The position numbers were made by a program, and so were the translations under genes. From NCBI RefSeq assembly GCF_014199255.1, contig NZ_JACIJF010000003.1, positions 186,001 through 250,000 of the forward strand: DNA of 64,000 nt. Reading direction: 5' to 3'. Source of the stretch: Sphingomonas xinjiangensis (lineage in GTDB: Bacteria > Pseudomonadota > Alphaproteobacteria > Sphingomonadales > Sphingomonadaceae). Below the pieces are notes generated by a model. It saw nothing but the letters and a program-made list of their open reading frames with translations. It was not told where the DNA came from and did no database searches. Every line of letters starts with the position of its first letter. The first letter of the stretch is position 1. Below are positions 1 through 8,539 of the stretch, piece by piece.

Positions 1-2
1 AA

Positions 3-110
3 TTTCCAGTCACCAGCGCCGCGGCGCTGGGCAAGAACATCGCGCCGGAAGCGTTTGATCAAGCGCTCTCAGCCACATTTATGCCCTTTTTGGAGCTTCT
101 TAATCCTTGA
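3..110 (+). CDS. C-terminal fragment of an unidentified protein, cut by the window edge
   Basis: An open frame enters from the left edge and ends at the TGA at 108-110, giving the last 35 residues of a protein ending in FLELLNP. The codons are GC-rich at third positions, as in real genes here. I do not recognise the family from so short a tail. A weak inverted repeat (CCGAAC at 141-146 with GTTCGG at 160-165) follows 31 bp downstream and could belong to its terminator. Confidence 0.5.
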   Translation, partial: FPVTSAAALGKNIAPEAFDQALSATFMPFLELLNP

Positions 111-220
111 GGACGAAAAATCGTGTCTTGAGAGCGTGCCCCGAACCGTCTAATGTACAGTTCGGTTTGGGTATTAGCGGCGCCTGCGTCGTCCAAATCC
201 ATCATCTAGGGAGCTTTTAC

Positions 221-496
221 ATGCGTGCAGTCATTTCCAAGATCGTTGCGGGTTCGATGATCGCCGGTGCGGCCCTCCTGGCCTCGGCGTGCACCAGCAA
301 CGACTCGACCACCAACGTGACCAACACCACCGAAGTCGTTCCGACCGAGAACGTCGGCGCCACCGACACGATGGTCACCAACATCGACACCGCCGCTCCG
401 ATGGACAACGGCATGATGACCGACACCAACATGTCGGGCGACATGACCGGCAACATGTCGGGCGACATGACCGGCACCACCGGCAACGCAATGTAA
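221..496 (+). CDS. Small repeat-containing lipoprotein
   Basis: A 91-residue exported protein. The N-terminus has a short basic start, a hydrophobic stretch and a lipobox (LLASAC), so it should be lipidated on Cys and anchored in a membrane. The mature part is Thr/Asn/Asp/Met-rich and low in complexity. It ends with a tandem repeat of the unit MSGDMTG, present twice plus a partial copy. The ATG at 221 is chosen because the signal peptide begins there; the frame is open further upstream but that part is unlike a protein. An intrinsic terminator follows. Function unknown; small Met/Asp-rich lipoproteins like this are common in sphingomonads. Confidence 0.75.
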   Translation: MRAVISKIVAGSMIAGAALLASACTSNDSTTNVTNTTEVVPTENVGATDTMVTNIDTAAPMDNGMMTDTNMSGDMTGNMSGDMTGTTGNAM

Positions 497-525
497 TCAA
501 CCCGCGCAAGCGTGTTGAAATGAAC

Positions 526-557
526 AAGGGCCGTCCGGGCGACCGGGCGGCCCTTTT
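526..557 (+). terminator. Intrinsic terminator after the small lipoprotein gene
   Basis: A GC-rich hairpin (GGGCCGtCCGGG pairing with CCGGGCGGCCC around a short GA loop) is followed by TTTT. It lies 30 bp past the lipoprotein stop codon. Confidence 0.8.
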
Positions 558-668
558 CCATGGCTGCGGCCCGCCGAACTCCGGTAATTTCCAGGGGCTG
601 CAAAAAAGGCTTGGGCGCGGACTCGAAAGCCCGTAACCGTGTGAAGGCATAAGGTTAAAGAGGGCGCA

Positions 669-1355
669 ATGCTCGTTCCGCGTATCGCAATCATTGTCGC
701 CGGCGCTGCCGGTCTGTTCGCTGCGGCACCCGCCTCGGCGCAATTCTATCTCAAGGCACCCACGCTTCCCACTGGCCGTGTGACCGGTGCGGAGCCGGGC
801 ATCGTCGCCTCGACGCTGGCCGACGCCAGCCCCACCGAGTTGCGCGCAGCACTGGTGTGGAATCTGCGTGCGGCGTTGAACGTCGCGGCGTTGCAGTGCC
901 AGTTCGAGCCTACGCTTCTCACGCTTCCCAACTACAATGCGCTTATCAAGGATCACGCAGAAGAACTGCGTACTTCCTATGGAACGCTTGAGAAATATTT
1001 TGTTAAAACGGCAAAGAGCGCCAAAGCCGGACAAACAGAACTCGACCGTTTCGGCACGCGCGTCTATTCCAGCTTCTCTGCGGTGTCAGGCCAGCTTTCG
1101 TTCTGCCAGACCGCTGCCGCAATCGGCCATGAGGCGCTGTTCACCAAGCGCGGTGCTTTCGGCGACCTCGCCCACGATCGCATGCGCGAACTACGGGCCA
1201 GCCTGACCGCATGGGGTGACCCGCTGGTGGGTGGCGGGGTGTCCTTCCGCTACCCCGTCCATGGCCCGCTCCCGGTGTTCGGCAACGCCAAATGCTGGAA
1301 GAAGGGTAGCTACCAGACCAAGCGGTGCGGCCCGGTCAACGTCGCCAGCCGCTAA
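669..1355 (+). CDS. Exported protein of unknown function
   Basis: A 228-residue protein with a clear Sec signal peptide (cleavage likely after APASA near residue 25). The mature region has four Cys residues, suggesting disulfides in the periplasm: one near residue 77, FC in the middle, and two in the C-terminal KCWKKGSY-KRCGP segment. The central part is predicted helical. I see no enzyme motif. It is transcribed alone, with a hairpin and T-run about 20 bp after the stop. Confidence 0.75.
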   Translation: MLVPRIAIIVAGAAGLFAAAPASAQFYLKAPTLPTGRVTGAEPGIVASTLADASPTELRAALVWNLRAALNVAALQCQFEPTLLTLPNYNALIKDHAEELRTSYGTLEKYFVKTAKSAKAGQTELDRFGTRVYSSFSAVSGQLSFCQTAAAIGHEALFTKRGAFGDLAHDRMRELRASLTAWGDPLVGGGVSFRYPVHGPLPVFGNAKCWKKGSYQTKRCGPVNVASR

Positions 1356-1376
1356 CCGCGCGCCTCGGACTCTTGC

Positions 1377-1461
1377 GTCATCCCGGCCTTGAGCCGGGAT
1401 CTCGCTTTTTCTTCTTCTGCCGGTCAAAGGCAGCGGGCCCCCGGCTTGAGGCTGGGGTGAC
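1377..1461. repeat. Paired inverted intergenic repeat (CCCGGCnTTGAGCCGGG type)
   Basis: Two oppositely oriented copies of a short palindromic unit lie 35 bp apart. The left copy at 1377-1401 contains CCCGGCCTTGAGCCGGG; the right copy at 1437-1461 is its diverged inverse, ending GGGGTGAC. The left copy is followed by CGCTTTTT and could also end transcription of the exported-protein gene. A related pair lies at 29081-29176. Such units are common between genes in sphingomonads. Confidence 0.65.
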
Positions 1462-1538
1462 AAAGACAAGAGTCCCCGGAATCCCGCCATTCCTTCTCTA
1501 GCCCGCCGCGCTTCTGAGAGAGGCCTCTAGCCTTCCCT

Positions 1539-2171
1539 TCAGCGCAGCCCCAACAGCTTGTGGGTCTGCAACGACAACCGCCAACGGGGGCGCGCCATGG
1601 CCAATGCGATCGCGGCGTCCTGATTCTGCGCCGCCTGCGGATCATCCATCGGCTGAACCAGGAAGTGAGCAAAGCCCCATCCTTCCATCGCCTCGGGATC
1701 GATGCCCGCCTGCGGCCACACCAGCTTCAGTTCATCGCCCGATTGCTGCACGACGGTACTGCCCGCCTTGGGGCTGACGCACACCCAGTCGATGTCGGGA
1801 TGCGCGGCAATCGTTCCGTTGCTTTCGATCGCGATGCGGAAACCACGCGCATGCAGCGCCTCGACCAGCGCACCGTCGACCTGAAGCATCGGCTCGCCGC
1901 CGGTCAGCACCACGAAGCGCCCGGCCCGTCCCGGGCCCCAATGCCCCAGAACCGCATCGACCAGCGCTTCGGCATCGGCAAACTTGCCCCCGCCCAGCCC
2001 ATCCACGCCGACGAAATCCGTGTCGCAAAATCGGCATACGGCAGTGGCCCGGTCCTGTTCGCGCCCCGACCACAGATTGCACCCGGCAAAGCGCACGAAC
2101 ACCGCCCGCGCGCCGGCATTCACGCCCTCACCCTGGAGCGTGAGGAACATTTCCTTGACCGCGTAGCTCAT
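1539..2171 (-). CDS. queE: 7-carboxy-7-deazaguanine synthase QueE
   Basis: A radical-SAM enzyme that converts 6-carboxytetrahydropterin to 7-carboxy-7-deazaguanine, the second dedicated step toward queuosine and preQ0. The 210-residue protein opens with the family start (EMFLTLQGEG). Its [4Fe-4S] cysteines at about 31, 46 and 49 form CX14CX2C, the expanded motif seen in many QueE enzymes in place of CX3CX2C. LTGGEP near residue 90 and SPKAG further on are SAM/substrate-binding signatures. It lies 10 bp downstream of queC in the same direction, so the two are probably co-transcribed. QueD is not in the window. Confidence 0.95.
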   Translation of the reverse strand: MSYAVKEMFLTLQGEGVNAGARAVFVRFAGCNLWSGREQDRATAVCRFCDTDFVGVDGLGGGKFADAEALVDAVLGHWGPGRAGRFVVLTGGEPMLQVDGALVEALHARGFRIAIESNGTIAAHPDIDWVCVSPKAGSTVVQQSGDELKLVWPQAGIDPEAMEGWGFAHFLVQPMDDPQAAQNQDAAIALAMARPRWRLSLQTHKLLGLR

Positions 2172-2181
2172 GCCAAAAACC

Positions 2182-2865
2182 TTATGGAGCCGTCGCGTAG
2201 GCGGTCGGATCGGGGAGTCCCGCTTCCTGATACCCCTTGGACCGCAGCCGACAGCTGTCGCACAGCCCGCAATGCAGTCCCTCCGGCGTCGGATCGTAGC
2301 AGGACCAGCTCTGCCCGGCGTCGAGCCCCAGCCGCTCGGCTTCGCGGGCGATATCGGCCTTCCTCATGTTCTGAAGCGGCGCCTGGATGCGGAAGGGCTT
2401 GCCCTCGACCCCGGCCTTGGTGGCGAGCTCGGCAAGATGCTCGAACGCGGCGATGAACTCGGGCCGGCAATCGGGATAACCCGAATAATCGAGTGCGTTG
2501 ACGCCGATATAGATGTCGCGCGCACCCGCCGCCTCGGCCCAACCGAGCGCCAGGCTCAGGAAGATCGTGTTGCGCGCTGGCACATAGGTGACCGGGATGG
2601 TGTCGCCGACCCCGTCCTTCGGCACCTCGATATCGTCGGTCAGCGCCGATCCGCCGAACGCACGCAGATCGAGCGGGATCACGACGTGGCGCTCGGCGCC
2701 GACCATCTTGGCGACGCGCTTGGCCGCTTCCAGCTCCACTTGGTGGCGCTGCCCATAGTCGAAGGAGAGCGCAAACACGCGGTGGCCGTCCTCGCGCGCC
2801 CGCGCGGCGGACACCATCGAATCAAGCCCACCGGAAACCAGTACAATTGCAACACTGTCAGTCAT
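2182..2865 (-). CDS. queC: 7-cyano-7-deazaguanine (preQ0) synthase QueC
   Basis: An ATP-dependent ligase-like enzyme that converts 7-carboxy-7-deazaguanine to preQ0 with ammonia. The N-terminal PP-loop reads VSGGLDS at residues 10-16. The C-terminal zinc site is visible as the spaced cysteines of [13 protein letters not shown]. The 227-residue length is normal. It is the first gene of a queC-queE pair; the exported protein gene upstream ends up 52 bp before its start and may be part of the same transcript. Confidence 0.96.
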   Translation of the reverse strand: MTDSVAIVLVSGGLDSMVSAARAREDGHRVFALSFDYGQRHQVELEAAKRVAKMVGAERHVVIPLDLRAFGGSALTDDIEVPKDGVGDTIPVTYVPARNTIFLSLALGWAEAAGARDIYIGVNALDYSGYPDCRPEFIAAFEHLAELATKAGVEGKPFRIQAPLQNMRKADIAREAERLGLDAGQSWSCYDPTPEGLHCGLCDSCRLRSKGYQEAGLPDPTAYATAP

Positions 2866-2917
2866 GGAGGTCCGCTAGCCGCTTTCGGGCGTCAGGAAAA
2901 CATGGGCCACGCGGCCC

Positions 2918-3328
2918 TTATTGGCACGCGCCGACGCGCCGTGCCTCATATTGCTCGGCGAACGGCGCGCCATCGACGATGCCCGACGTGTCGATAACAA
3001 CGCTGTGTGCGGTCTCCACGGTGATGCTGGTGCGGCCATGGCCGCGCCCGGCGCAGCTATAGCGGATCGTCGCGGAAGTGCCGTCATTCTCGAGCACGAC
3101 ATGCTGGCACTGCGCGCCCCAATGGCGCAGCTGGAGCAGCGCTGAGGGATTGCGCAGGCAAATCTTGCGCACGGCACCCTCGCCATCCCGCAGCTGCCAT
3201 TGACCGCGCTCGACACCGCCCAGCGAGCCAAGGGCCGACTGCCGTGCAACCGCACCGCCACTGCCGGCCGCGATGACCAGCACACCAGCAGCCGCCGCCA
3301 ACCACCTACGCCGAATCATCATCACCAA
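2918..3328 (-). CDS. Exported DUF3617-like protein
   Basis: A 136-residue protein with an N-terminal signal sequence (two Arg-rich residues, then a 20-residue Ala/Val stretch). The mature part has the DUF3617-type pattern: GQWQLRD opening, then a Cys about 25 residues later, a second Cys (QCQHV), RYSC and a C-terminal Cys. These small periplasmic proteins have no known function. Four Cys suggest two disulfides. It precedes queC on the same strand, though a functional link to queuosine synthesis is unlikely. Confidence 0.7.
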   Translation of the reverse strand: MVMMIRRRWLAAAAGVLVIAAGSGGAVARQSALGSLGGVERGQWQLRDGEGAVRKICLRNPSALLQLRHWGAQCQHVVLENDGTSATIRYSCAGRGHGRTSITVETAHSVVIDTSGIVDGAPFAEQYEARRVGACQ

Positions 3329-3385
3329 ATCCCGACCGGCGCCAGGATCGGCACCGGTCGGGCAAATAGTACCGCTCGGTACATT

Positions 3386-4306
3386 TTACAATGTCGGCGT
3401 GGCGAATTCGTCCAGCGCCAAGGGGAAGACCTTGGAGCAAAACGCACAGTCGACGCTGATCATGCCCTGCTCGTCCGCCATCTCGGCACGGTCCTCCGCC
3501 GGGAACTTGGTGAGCACGCCGCGATAATAGTCGGCGCTGCACCGGCATCCGCGCGTCAGGTCGACGCCGCTCAGCACGCGCACCTCTCGCTCCTCGTTGA
3601 ACAGGCGCCACACCAAATTCTCGAGCGGGATCGACGCGTCGCCCAGCTCGTCGTTGCCCATGGTGCTCGCCAGCGCCTCCACGCCGCTCCATTCCGGGTG
3701 ATCCAGGCGCACATGCAGCCGCTCGCGGCCGACCTCGCCCTCCGGCAGATGCTGGAGGAACAGTCCACCCGCCACCAGCTTGCCGTCCGCCCCGCGGCGG
3801 TGCTGCAATCGAATGAGGCTGGGGATCTGCTCGGACTGGAAGAAGTAGCTCTGCGCCGCTTCCGCCAGGCTGTCGCCGTCCAGCGGCACGATGCCCTGGT
3901 ACCGCTCGCCGCTGGTCGTCTGGTCGAAGGTCACCGCCAGATAGCCTTCGTTGAACAGCGACTTCATCGAAGGCTTCTTGCCCAGGCGGCTCAGCCGCTC
4001 GGCATTGTACTGCACATAGCCGCGCAGCGCGCCATTCTTGTAGTCGCATACCAGCAGCTTGATCACGCCGCGCTGCGTCTGCGCCTGGATGGTCAGCTGC
4101 CCCTCGCCGTTCTTCAGCGTCGAGCCGAGCAGCGCCGCCAGCGTCACCGCCTCGGTCAGGATCGCCTCGATCGGCGCGGGGTAATTGTGCGCCGAGAGGA
4201 TCTGCTCCAGCGCCGATCCCAGCCGCACCATGCGCCCGCGCGCATGGCTGTCGGGCAGGGTGAAGCCGATCACGCGGTCGGTGTCATGGACGGGTGCGGT
4301 AGTCAT
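3386..4306 (-). CDS. hslO: Redox-regulated chaperone Hsp33
   Basis: A cytoplasmic holdase activated by oxidation or unfolding. The C-terminal zinc/redox switch is visible as CRC, then 27-30 residues later CAFC; oxidation of these Cys releases zinc and opens the chaperone. The start is set at 4306 (MTTAPVHDTD) because GGAG lies about 9 nt upstream; an in-frame start nine codons earlier gives only a basic tail. 306 residues, normal length. It is the last gene of argD-argF-hslO, an order common in alphaproteobacteria. Confidence 0.95.
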   Translation of the reverse strand: MTTAPVHDTDRVIGFTLPDSHARGRMVRLGSALEQILSAHNYPAPIEAILTEAVTLAALLGSTLKNGEGQLTIQAQTQRGVIKLLVCDYKNGALRGYVQYNAERLSRLGKKPSMKSLFNEGYLAVTFDQTTSGERYQGIVPLDGDSLAEAAQSYFFQSEQIPSLIRLQHRRGADGKLVAGGLFLQHLPEGEVGRERLHVRLDHPEWSGVEALASTMGNDELGDASIPLENLVWRLFNEEREVRVLSGVDLTRGCRCSADYYRGVLTKFPAEDRAEMADEQGMISVDCAFCSKVFPLALDEFATPTL

Positions 4307-4424
4307 CGAACGTCTCCGCCGTCCGCGGCCCACATGGCACGGCCATGCGCGGTCCAGTCGAACGGATATGTTGGGGTCTGAGCAAAGATAGGGCGCGCAC
4401 GCCCGACTTCAACTCAGCCGAGCC

Positions 4425-5342
4425 TCAGCCGATCTGGCCGAACACCCAGCGCAGCACCGACTTCTGCGCATGCAGCCGGTTCTCCGCCTCGCTCCAGATC
4501 AGCGACTGCGGTCCGTCGATCACTGCGTCGACCACTTCCTCACCGCGATGCGCGGGCAGGCAGTGGAGGAACCTGGCGTCGGGCTTGGCCTGCGCCATCA
4601 GCGCTTCGTCCACCTGGAACGGCATCATCGCCTTGAGCTTGGTCTCGGCATGATCCTGGCCCATCGAGATCCAGGTGTCGGTGACGATGATGTCCGCCCC
4701 TTCCACTGCCTCGCGGGCGCTGCCCACCACCCGGGCACGACCCCTGCCCCGCGCAACATCGGCATCGCTCGGCTGGAATCCCTGCGGGCACGCGGCGACA
4801 ACGTCGAACTGCATCAGCCCGCCGGCTTCCATGATCGAAGCGAGCACGTTGTTGCCATCGCCCAGCCACGCGACCTTGAGCCCGGGCAGCGGCTTGCCGC
4901 TCTCGATGATCGTCAGCAGGTCGGCCATGATCTGGCACGGATGCGACGCATCGGTCAGCCCGTTGATCACCGGCACGCTGGCATACTTCGCCATGTCGAC
5001 CAGCTTCTGGTGATCGTCGGTACGGATCATGATCGCGTCGACATAGCCCGACAGCACCCGCGCGGTGTCCGCGATGCTCTCGCCGCGCCCGATCTGCATC
5101 GATCCGGCGTCCATCACGATCGACGTGCCGCCCAGCTGCCGGATTGCCATGTCGAACGACACGCGCGTGCGCGTCGAGTTCTTCTCGAAGATCATCGCCA
5201 ACACGTGCCCGGCCAGCGGCGCGTCGGCGTCGGCCTTGCCCTTGGGGAAGCCCGCGCGCGCCTCCTTGCGCTGCAACGCATCCGCCAGCATCGCCGCGAC
5301 GCCGTCACCCCCGGCGTCGCTCAGGTCCAGAAAGTGCCGCAT
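4425..5342 (-). CDS. argF: Ornithine carbamoyltransferase
   Basis: Transfers the carbamoyl group to ornithine to give citrulline in arginine synthesis. The carbamoyl-phosphate site STRTRVSFD, the central DASHPCQ motif and the ornithine-binding HCLPAHRG are all present. 305 residues. The start is at 5342 (MRHFLDLSD), behind an AGGA ribosome site; the longer open frame reads through an intergenic repeat and is not coding. It lies 150 bp downstream of argD with that repeat between them. Confidence 0.97.
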   Translation of the reverse strand: MRHFLDLSDAGGDGVAAMLADALQRKEARAGFPKGKADADAPLAGHVLAMIFEKNSTRTRVSFDMAIRQLGGTSIVMDAGSMQIGRGESIADTARVLSGYVDAIMIRTDDHQKLVDMAKYASVPVINGLTDASHPCQIMADLLTIIESGKPLPGLKVAWLGDGNNVLASIMEAGGLMQFDVVAACPQGFQPSDADVARGRGRARVVGSAREAVEGADIIVTDTWISMGQDHAETKLKAMMPFQVDEALMAQAKPDARFLHCLPAHRGEEVVDAVIDGPQSLIWSEAENRLHAQKSVLRWVFGQIG

Positions 5343-5346
5343 CAAA

Positions 5347-5485
5347 AGATCCTCCCCGGCACGGGGAGGGGGAGCATTCGCGCAGCGAATGGTGGAGGGG
5401 GAGCGCCCCAAGCCACCAGCTCGCGAAGAGCCCCCTCCACCATGCTGCGCATGGTCCCCCTCCCCGAGCACAGCTCGGGAAGGCC
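5347..5485. repeat. Interspersed repeat between argD and argF (CTCCCC / GGGGAG type)
   Basis: An imperfect palindromic element built of CCTCCCCG..CGGGGAGG units around CGCGCAGCG and GAATGGTGGAGGGG segments, with an inverted half at 5430-5485. The same word family (CTCCCC, CGCGCAGCGA, GGGAGGG) recurs at 36884-36992 and 53487-53545. It separates two genes of one operon, so it is transcribed and could fold in the mRNA. Confidence 0.65.
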
Positions 5486-5492
5486 ATTGCAT

Positions 5493-6689
5493 TCAATCAT
5501 CGCTCGGCCCCGCAAAGGTCCGCGCACCTTCGCTGAGCCGTTCAACGCACTCCGCGATGTGGCTTTCGTCGATCACCAGCGGCGGCAGCATGCGGAACAC
5601 ATTCTCGCCCGCCGCCACGGTCAGCAGTCCGTGATTGTCGCGCAGATGCGCTACGAAGTCGCGCGACACCGCCGGCTCCTTCATCTTGATGCCCAGCATC
5701 AATCCGCGCCCGCGGATCTCCTCGAACAAGTGATCATGGTTCGGGATCAGTTGCTCGAAAGCCTGGCGCAGCCGCTCACCCATCCGCTCGACGTTCGGCA
5801 GGAAGTCGGGCTCGAGCATCACGTCGAGCACCGCCTGCCCCGCCGCCATCGCAAGCGGATTGCCGCCATAGGTCGAGCCGTGGGTGCCGATCACCATGCC
5901 CTTGGCGGCTTCCTCGGTCGCCAGGCAGGCGCCGAGCGGAAAGCCCGCGCCGATGCCCTTGGCCACGGTCATGATGTCGGGCTCGATGCCGTAATGCTCA
6001 TACGCCCACATCTTGCCGGTCCGGCCATAACCGCACTGGATCTCGTCCAAAATCAGCAGCAGGCCCTGCTCATCGCATGCCTTGCGCAGCCCGGTGATGA
6101 ACTCGGGCGTACCAGCGGTCATTCCGCCCTCGCCCTGCACCGTCTCCACCAGGAAGCCCGCGGTCTCGTCGTCGATCGCCGCCAGCGCCCCTTCCAGGTC
6201 GTTGAAGCGGACATAGTCGAAGCCGGGCAGCAGCGGCTCGAACCCGTCGCGCATCTTGGCCTGATCGGTCGCCGAGATCGCCCCGAGAGAACGGCCATGG
6301 AAGGCGTTCTTGAAGGTGATCAGCTTGGTCCGCTGCGGGTTGCCATTGGCATAGTGATAGCGCCGCGCCGTCTTGATCGCGCATTCGATCGCCTCGACGC
6401 CCGAATTGGTGAAAAACACCGTGTCGGCGAAGCTGACATCGATGATCCGCTGCGCCAGCGCCTCGCCCTGGGGTGAGCCATACAGGTTCGACACATGCAT
6501 CAGCGTCGCGGCCTGATCGGCGATCGCCTTCACCAGATGCGGATGGCCATGGCCCAGCGCGTTGACCGCGATGCCGGCGGCGAAGTCGAGATACTGCTCC
6601 CCTCGCTCGCCATAGAGGTACACGCCCTCGCCTCGCACCGGCCGCACACCGCACCGCGGGTAAACGGGCATGAGCGGGGTAATCGGCAT
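5493..6689 (-). CDS. argD: Acetylornithine aminotransferase
   Basis: A PLP-dependent class III aminotransferase that converts N-acetylglutamate semialdehyde to N-acetylornithine. 398 residues. Family signatures run in order: DFAAGIAVNALGH near the N-terminus, FFTNSGVEAIE, the LILDEIQCGYGRTG stretch, the PLP lysine in TVAKGIGAGFPLGA, and THGSTYGGNP. It heads the argD-argF-hslO operon. A minus-strand terminator at 6738-6764 separates it from the ABC permease upstream. Confidence 0.97.
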   Translation of the reverse strand: MPITPLMPVYPRCGVRPVRGEGVYLYGERGEQYLDFAAGIAVNALGHGHPHLVKAIADQAATLMHVSNLYGSPQGEALAQRIIDVSFADTVFFTNSGVEAIECAIKTARRYHYANGNPQRTKLITFKNAFHGRSLGAISATDQAKMRDGFEPLLPGFDYVRFNDLEGALAAIDDETAGFLVETVQGEGGMTAGTPEFITGLRKACDEQGLLLILDEIQCGYGRTGKMWAYEHYGIEPDIMTVAKGIGAGFPLGACLATEEAAKGMVIGTHGSTYGGNPLAMAAGQAVLDVMLEPDFLPNVERMGERLRQAFEQLIPNHDHLFEEIRGRGLMLGIKMKEPAVSRDFVAHLRDNHGLLTVAAGENVFRMLPPLVIDESHIAECVERLSEGARTFAGPSDD

Positions 6690-6737
6690 GGTACGGCACT
6701 CCTTGCAGGAAAGGCTGGGGGAAAGCTCCAGAAACGC

Positions 6738-6764
6738 AAAAGGGCGGCCAACCGGACCGCCCGG
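6738..6764 (-). terminator. Intrinsic terminator between the ABC permease and argD
   Basis: Read on the minus strand, GGGCGG pairs with CCGCCC around a 9-nt loop and is followed by TTTT. It lies about 80 bp past the permease stop and about 50 bp before the argD start. Confidence 0.7.
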
Positions 6765-6842
6765 AACGAGTGTTTACGAGGGGGAAGCCGGGCGCGTCAA
6801 CAACCATCAATCCTCCCCGCCAGGGGGAGGATCAGGGCACGC

Positions 6843-7685
6843 TCAGCTCTTGAGCTTCCAGCCCTTACGGATCAGCGTGTAGCACAGCACCGCCAGCAAA
6901 ACGTCCAGCCCCAGGATCACCGCCGTGCCCAGCACCACCGGCGAATCCGCCACGCCCAGAAATCCGTAGCGGAAGCCCGAGATGATGTAGAAAAACGGGT
7001 TGGCATGGCTGATCGCCTCGAAGGTCGGCGCCAGCCGGTCGACCGAATAGAAGGTGCCCGACAGCAGGGTCAGCGGCGACACCACGAAATTGGTCACCGC
7101 CGCGGCATGGTCGAACTTCTCCGCCCAGATCGACGTCAGCACCCCCATCAGCGCCAGGAACACCGATCCCAGCAGCCCGAACCACAGGATCGCCCACAGA
7201 TGCGCCGGGGCGACATGGACGCCGGGCCACAGCGCCATTGCCAGCCACACCGCGCCGCCCACGCAGAACGCCCGCGTCACCGCGCCGCCGACCAGCGCCG
7301 CCAGCACTTCGGAGGTCGACAGCGGCGGCATCAAATAATCGACGATATTGCCCTGGATCTTGCCGACCAGCAGCGAGAAGCTGGCATTGGCGAACGCGTT
7401 GTTGAGCATCCCCATCACGATCAGCCCGGGGGCGATGAAATCGGCGAAGTGGATCTCGTGCCCCTGCAGCGATACCATCCGCCCGCCGCCGCCCAAGGCG
7501 ACGGTGAAGATCACCAAAAACATCAGCGTGGTCACCGCCGGCGCCCAGATCGTCTGGAGCTGCACCTTGAAGAAACGGCGCACCTCCTTCACATAGAGAG
7601 TACGCAAGCCTCCCCAGTTGATGTTTCGGATAACCGGGACACCCGGCTCGGGAAGCGTTTGGCCGCTTGGGGGCTGGCTGGTCAT
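6843..7685 (-). CDS. ABC-2 type transporter permease
   Basis: A 280-residue integral inner-membrane protein of the ABC-2 family, with about six membrane segments and the conserved C-terminal signature region (LSGTFYSVDRLAPTFEAISHANPF). Members export drugs, lipids or polysaccharides together with a separate ATPase, which is not adjacent here. The start is at 7685 (MTSQPPSGQT); the longer frame would run antisense into gcrA. It is transcribed away from gcrA, with 64 bp between the two starts. Substrate unknown. Confidence 0.9.
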   Translation of the reverse strand: MTSQPPSGQTLPEPGVPVIRNINWGGLRTLYVKEVRRFFKVQLQTIWAPAVTTLMFLVIFTVALGGGGRMVSLQGHEIHFADFIAPGLIVMGMLNNAFANASFSLLVGKIQGNIVDYLMPPLSTSEVLAALVGGAVTRAFCVGGAVWLAMALWPGVHVAPAHLWAILWFGLLGSVFLALMGVLTSIWAEKFDHAAAVTNFVVSPLTLLSGTFYSVDRLAPTFEAISHANPFFYIISGFRYGFLGVADSPVVLGTAVILGLDVLLAVLCYTLIRKGWKLKS

Positions 7686-7749
7686 GGCGCGTTCGCGTAA
7701 CTGCTGCCGCCGCCGCCTGCAAGCTGCCGACTCACGAGTAAGGAAGACG

Positions 7750-8472
7750 ATGAGCTGGACCGACGAGCGTATCGATACGCTGAAGAAGATGTGGGACAAG
7801 GGTCTCACCGCTACCCAGATCGCCGAAGAGCTGGGCGGCGTCAGCCGCAACGCGGTGATCGGCAAGGCGCATCGCCTGGGGCTGCAATCGCGCCCCAGCC
7901 CGGTGAAGCAGAACGAGGCCAAGGCCGCAGCCGCGCTTGTCGCGCTCACCGCCGCCGCCGCCGCGACGCCCGAGCCGGCACCCGTGCCAGAGGAAGCCGC
8001 ACCGCCAGCGCCGCCGCCCGCGCCCAAGCCTGCGCCAGCGCCCGCGCCCGTCGTTGAGGCGGAACCCGCCCCGCAGGACGCGCCCGTGGCCGCCGCGCCT
8101 GCCCCGGCGCTCGGACCGCGCCCGGCAAGCGACGGCCCGGTGCTTCGCTCGGTCGGCCCGGGCGGCTTCGTCCGCCAGAATCCCGGCGATCAGGCGCCGC
8201 CCAGCACCCCCGCCCCTCCGCGCCGCCTGGTACCGGCAAAGCCCAGCGAGGCGATCGCCGGCAAGACCAGCCTGCTCGACCTGAACGACCGCATCTGCAA
8301 ATGGCCGCTTGGCCATCCCGGCGAGCCCGATTTTCACTTCTGCGGCGACAAGGTGAATCCAGGCTTCCCCTATTGCGTCGCGCATTGCGGCCACGCCTAT
8401 CAGGCTCAACTGCCCCGACGCGACCGCCGTCCGGCACCGCCGCTTCCCTTTGGCGGCGCCGCCCGCCGCTAA
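7750..8472 (+). CDS. gcrA: GcrA-type cell-cycle regulator
   Basis: An alphaproteobacterial sigma70-associated transcription factor that acts at promoters carrying CcrM-methylated GANTC sites. Residues 1-45 form the helix-turn-helix (WTDERIDTLKKMW, GVSRNAVIGKAHRLGL). The C-terminal RNA-polymerase-binding region has the conserved CKWPLGHPGE, FCGD and YCVAHC. At 240 residues it is longer than the Caulobacter protein because of a Pro/Ala-rich linker of about 90 residues. AGGAAGACG precedes the ATG, and a GANTC site (GACTC) lies at 7729-7733, about 20 bp upstream. Confidence 0.93.
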   Translation: MSWTDERIDTLKKMWDKGLTATQIAEELGGVSRNAVIGKAHRLGLQSRPSPVKQNEAKAAAALVALTAAAAATPEPAPVPEEAAPPAPPPAPKPAPAPAPVVEAEPAPQDAPVAAAPAPALGPRPASDGPVLRSVGPGGFVRQNPGDQAPPSTPAPPRRLVPAKPSEAIAGKTSLLDLNDRICKWPLGHPGEPDFHFCGDKVNPGFPYCVAHCGHAYQAQLPRRDRRPAPPLPFGGAARR

Positions 8473-8489
8473 GAACGGAGGCAGCACGA

Positions 8490-8529
8490 AAAAAGGGGCC
8501 GTCGGCGCGTAGCCGGCGGCCCCTTTTAC
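8490..8529. terminator. Terminator shared by gcrA and the convergent outer-membrane gene
   Basis: AAAA, then GGGGCCGtCGGC, a 5-nt loop, GCCGGCGGCCCC, then TTTT. The symmetry suggests it serves both converging genes. Confidence 0.9.
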
Positions 8530-8539
8530 TTGCGCGCGA

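Noticed and set aside
141-165. Inverted repeat CCGAAC..GTTCGG before the first lipoprotein gene
   Set aside because: The 13-nt loop and missing T-run make it a poor terminator, and the near-EcfG spacing is off by one with a mismatch.
4470-6476. 668-codon plus-strand open frame opposite argD and argF
   Set aside because: It is antisense to two well-supported genes, and its Arg/Pro/His-rich composition is that of a GC-rich shadow frame.
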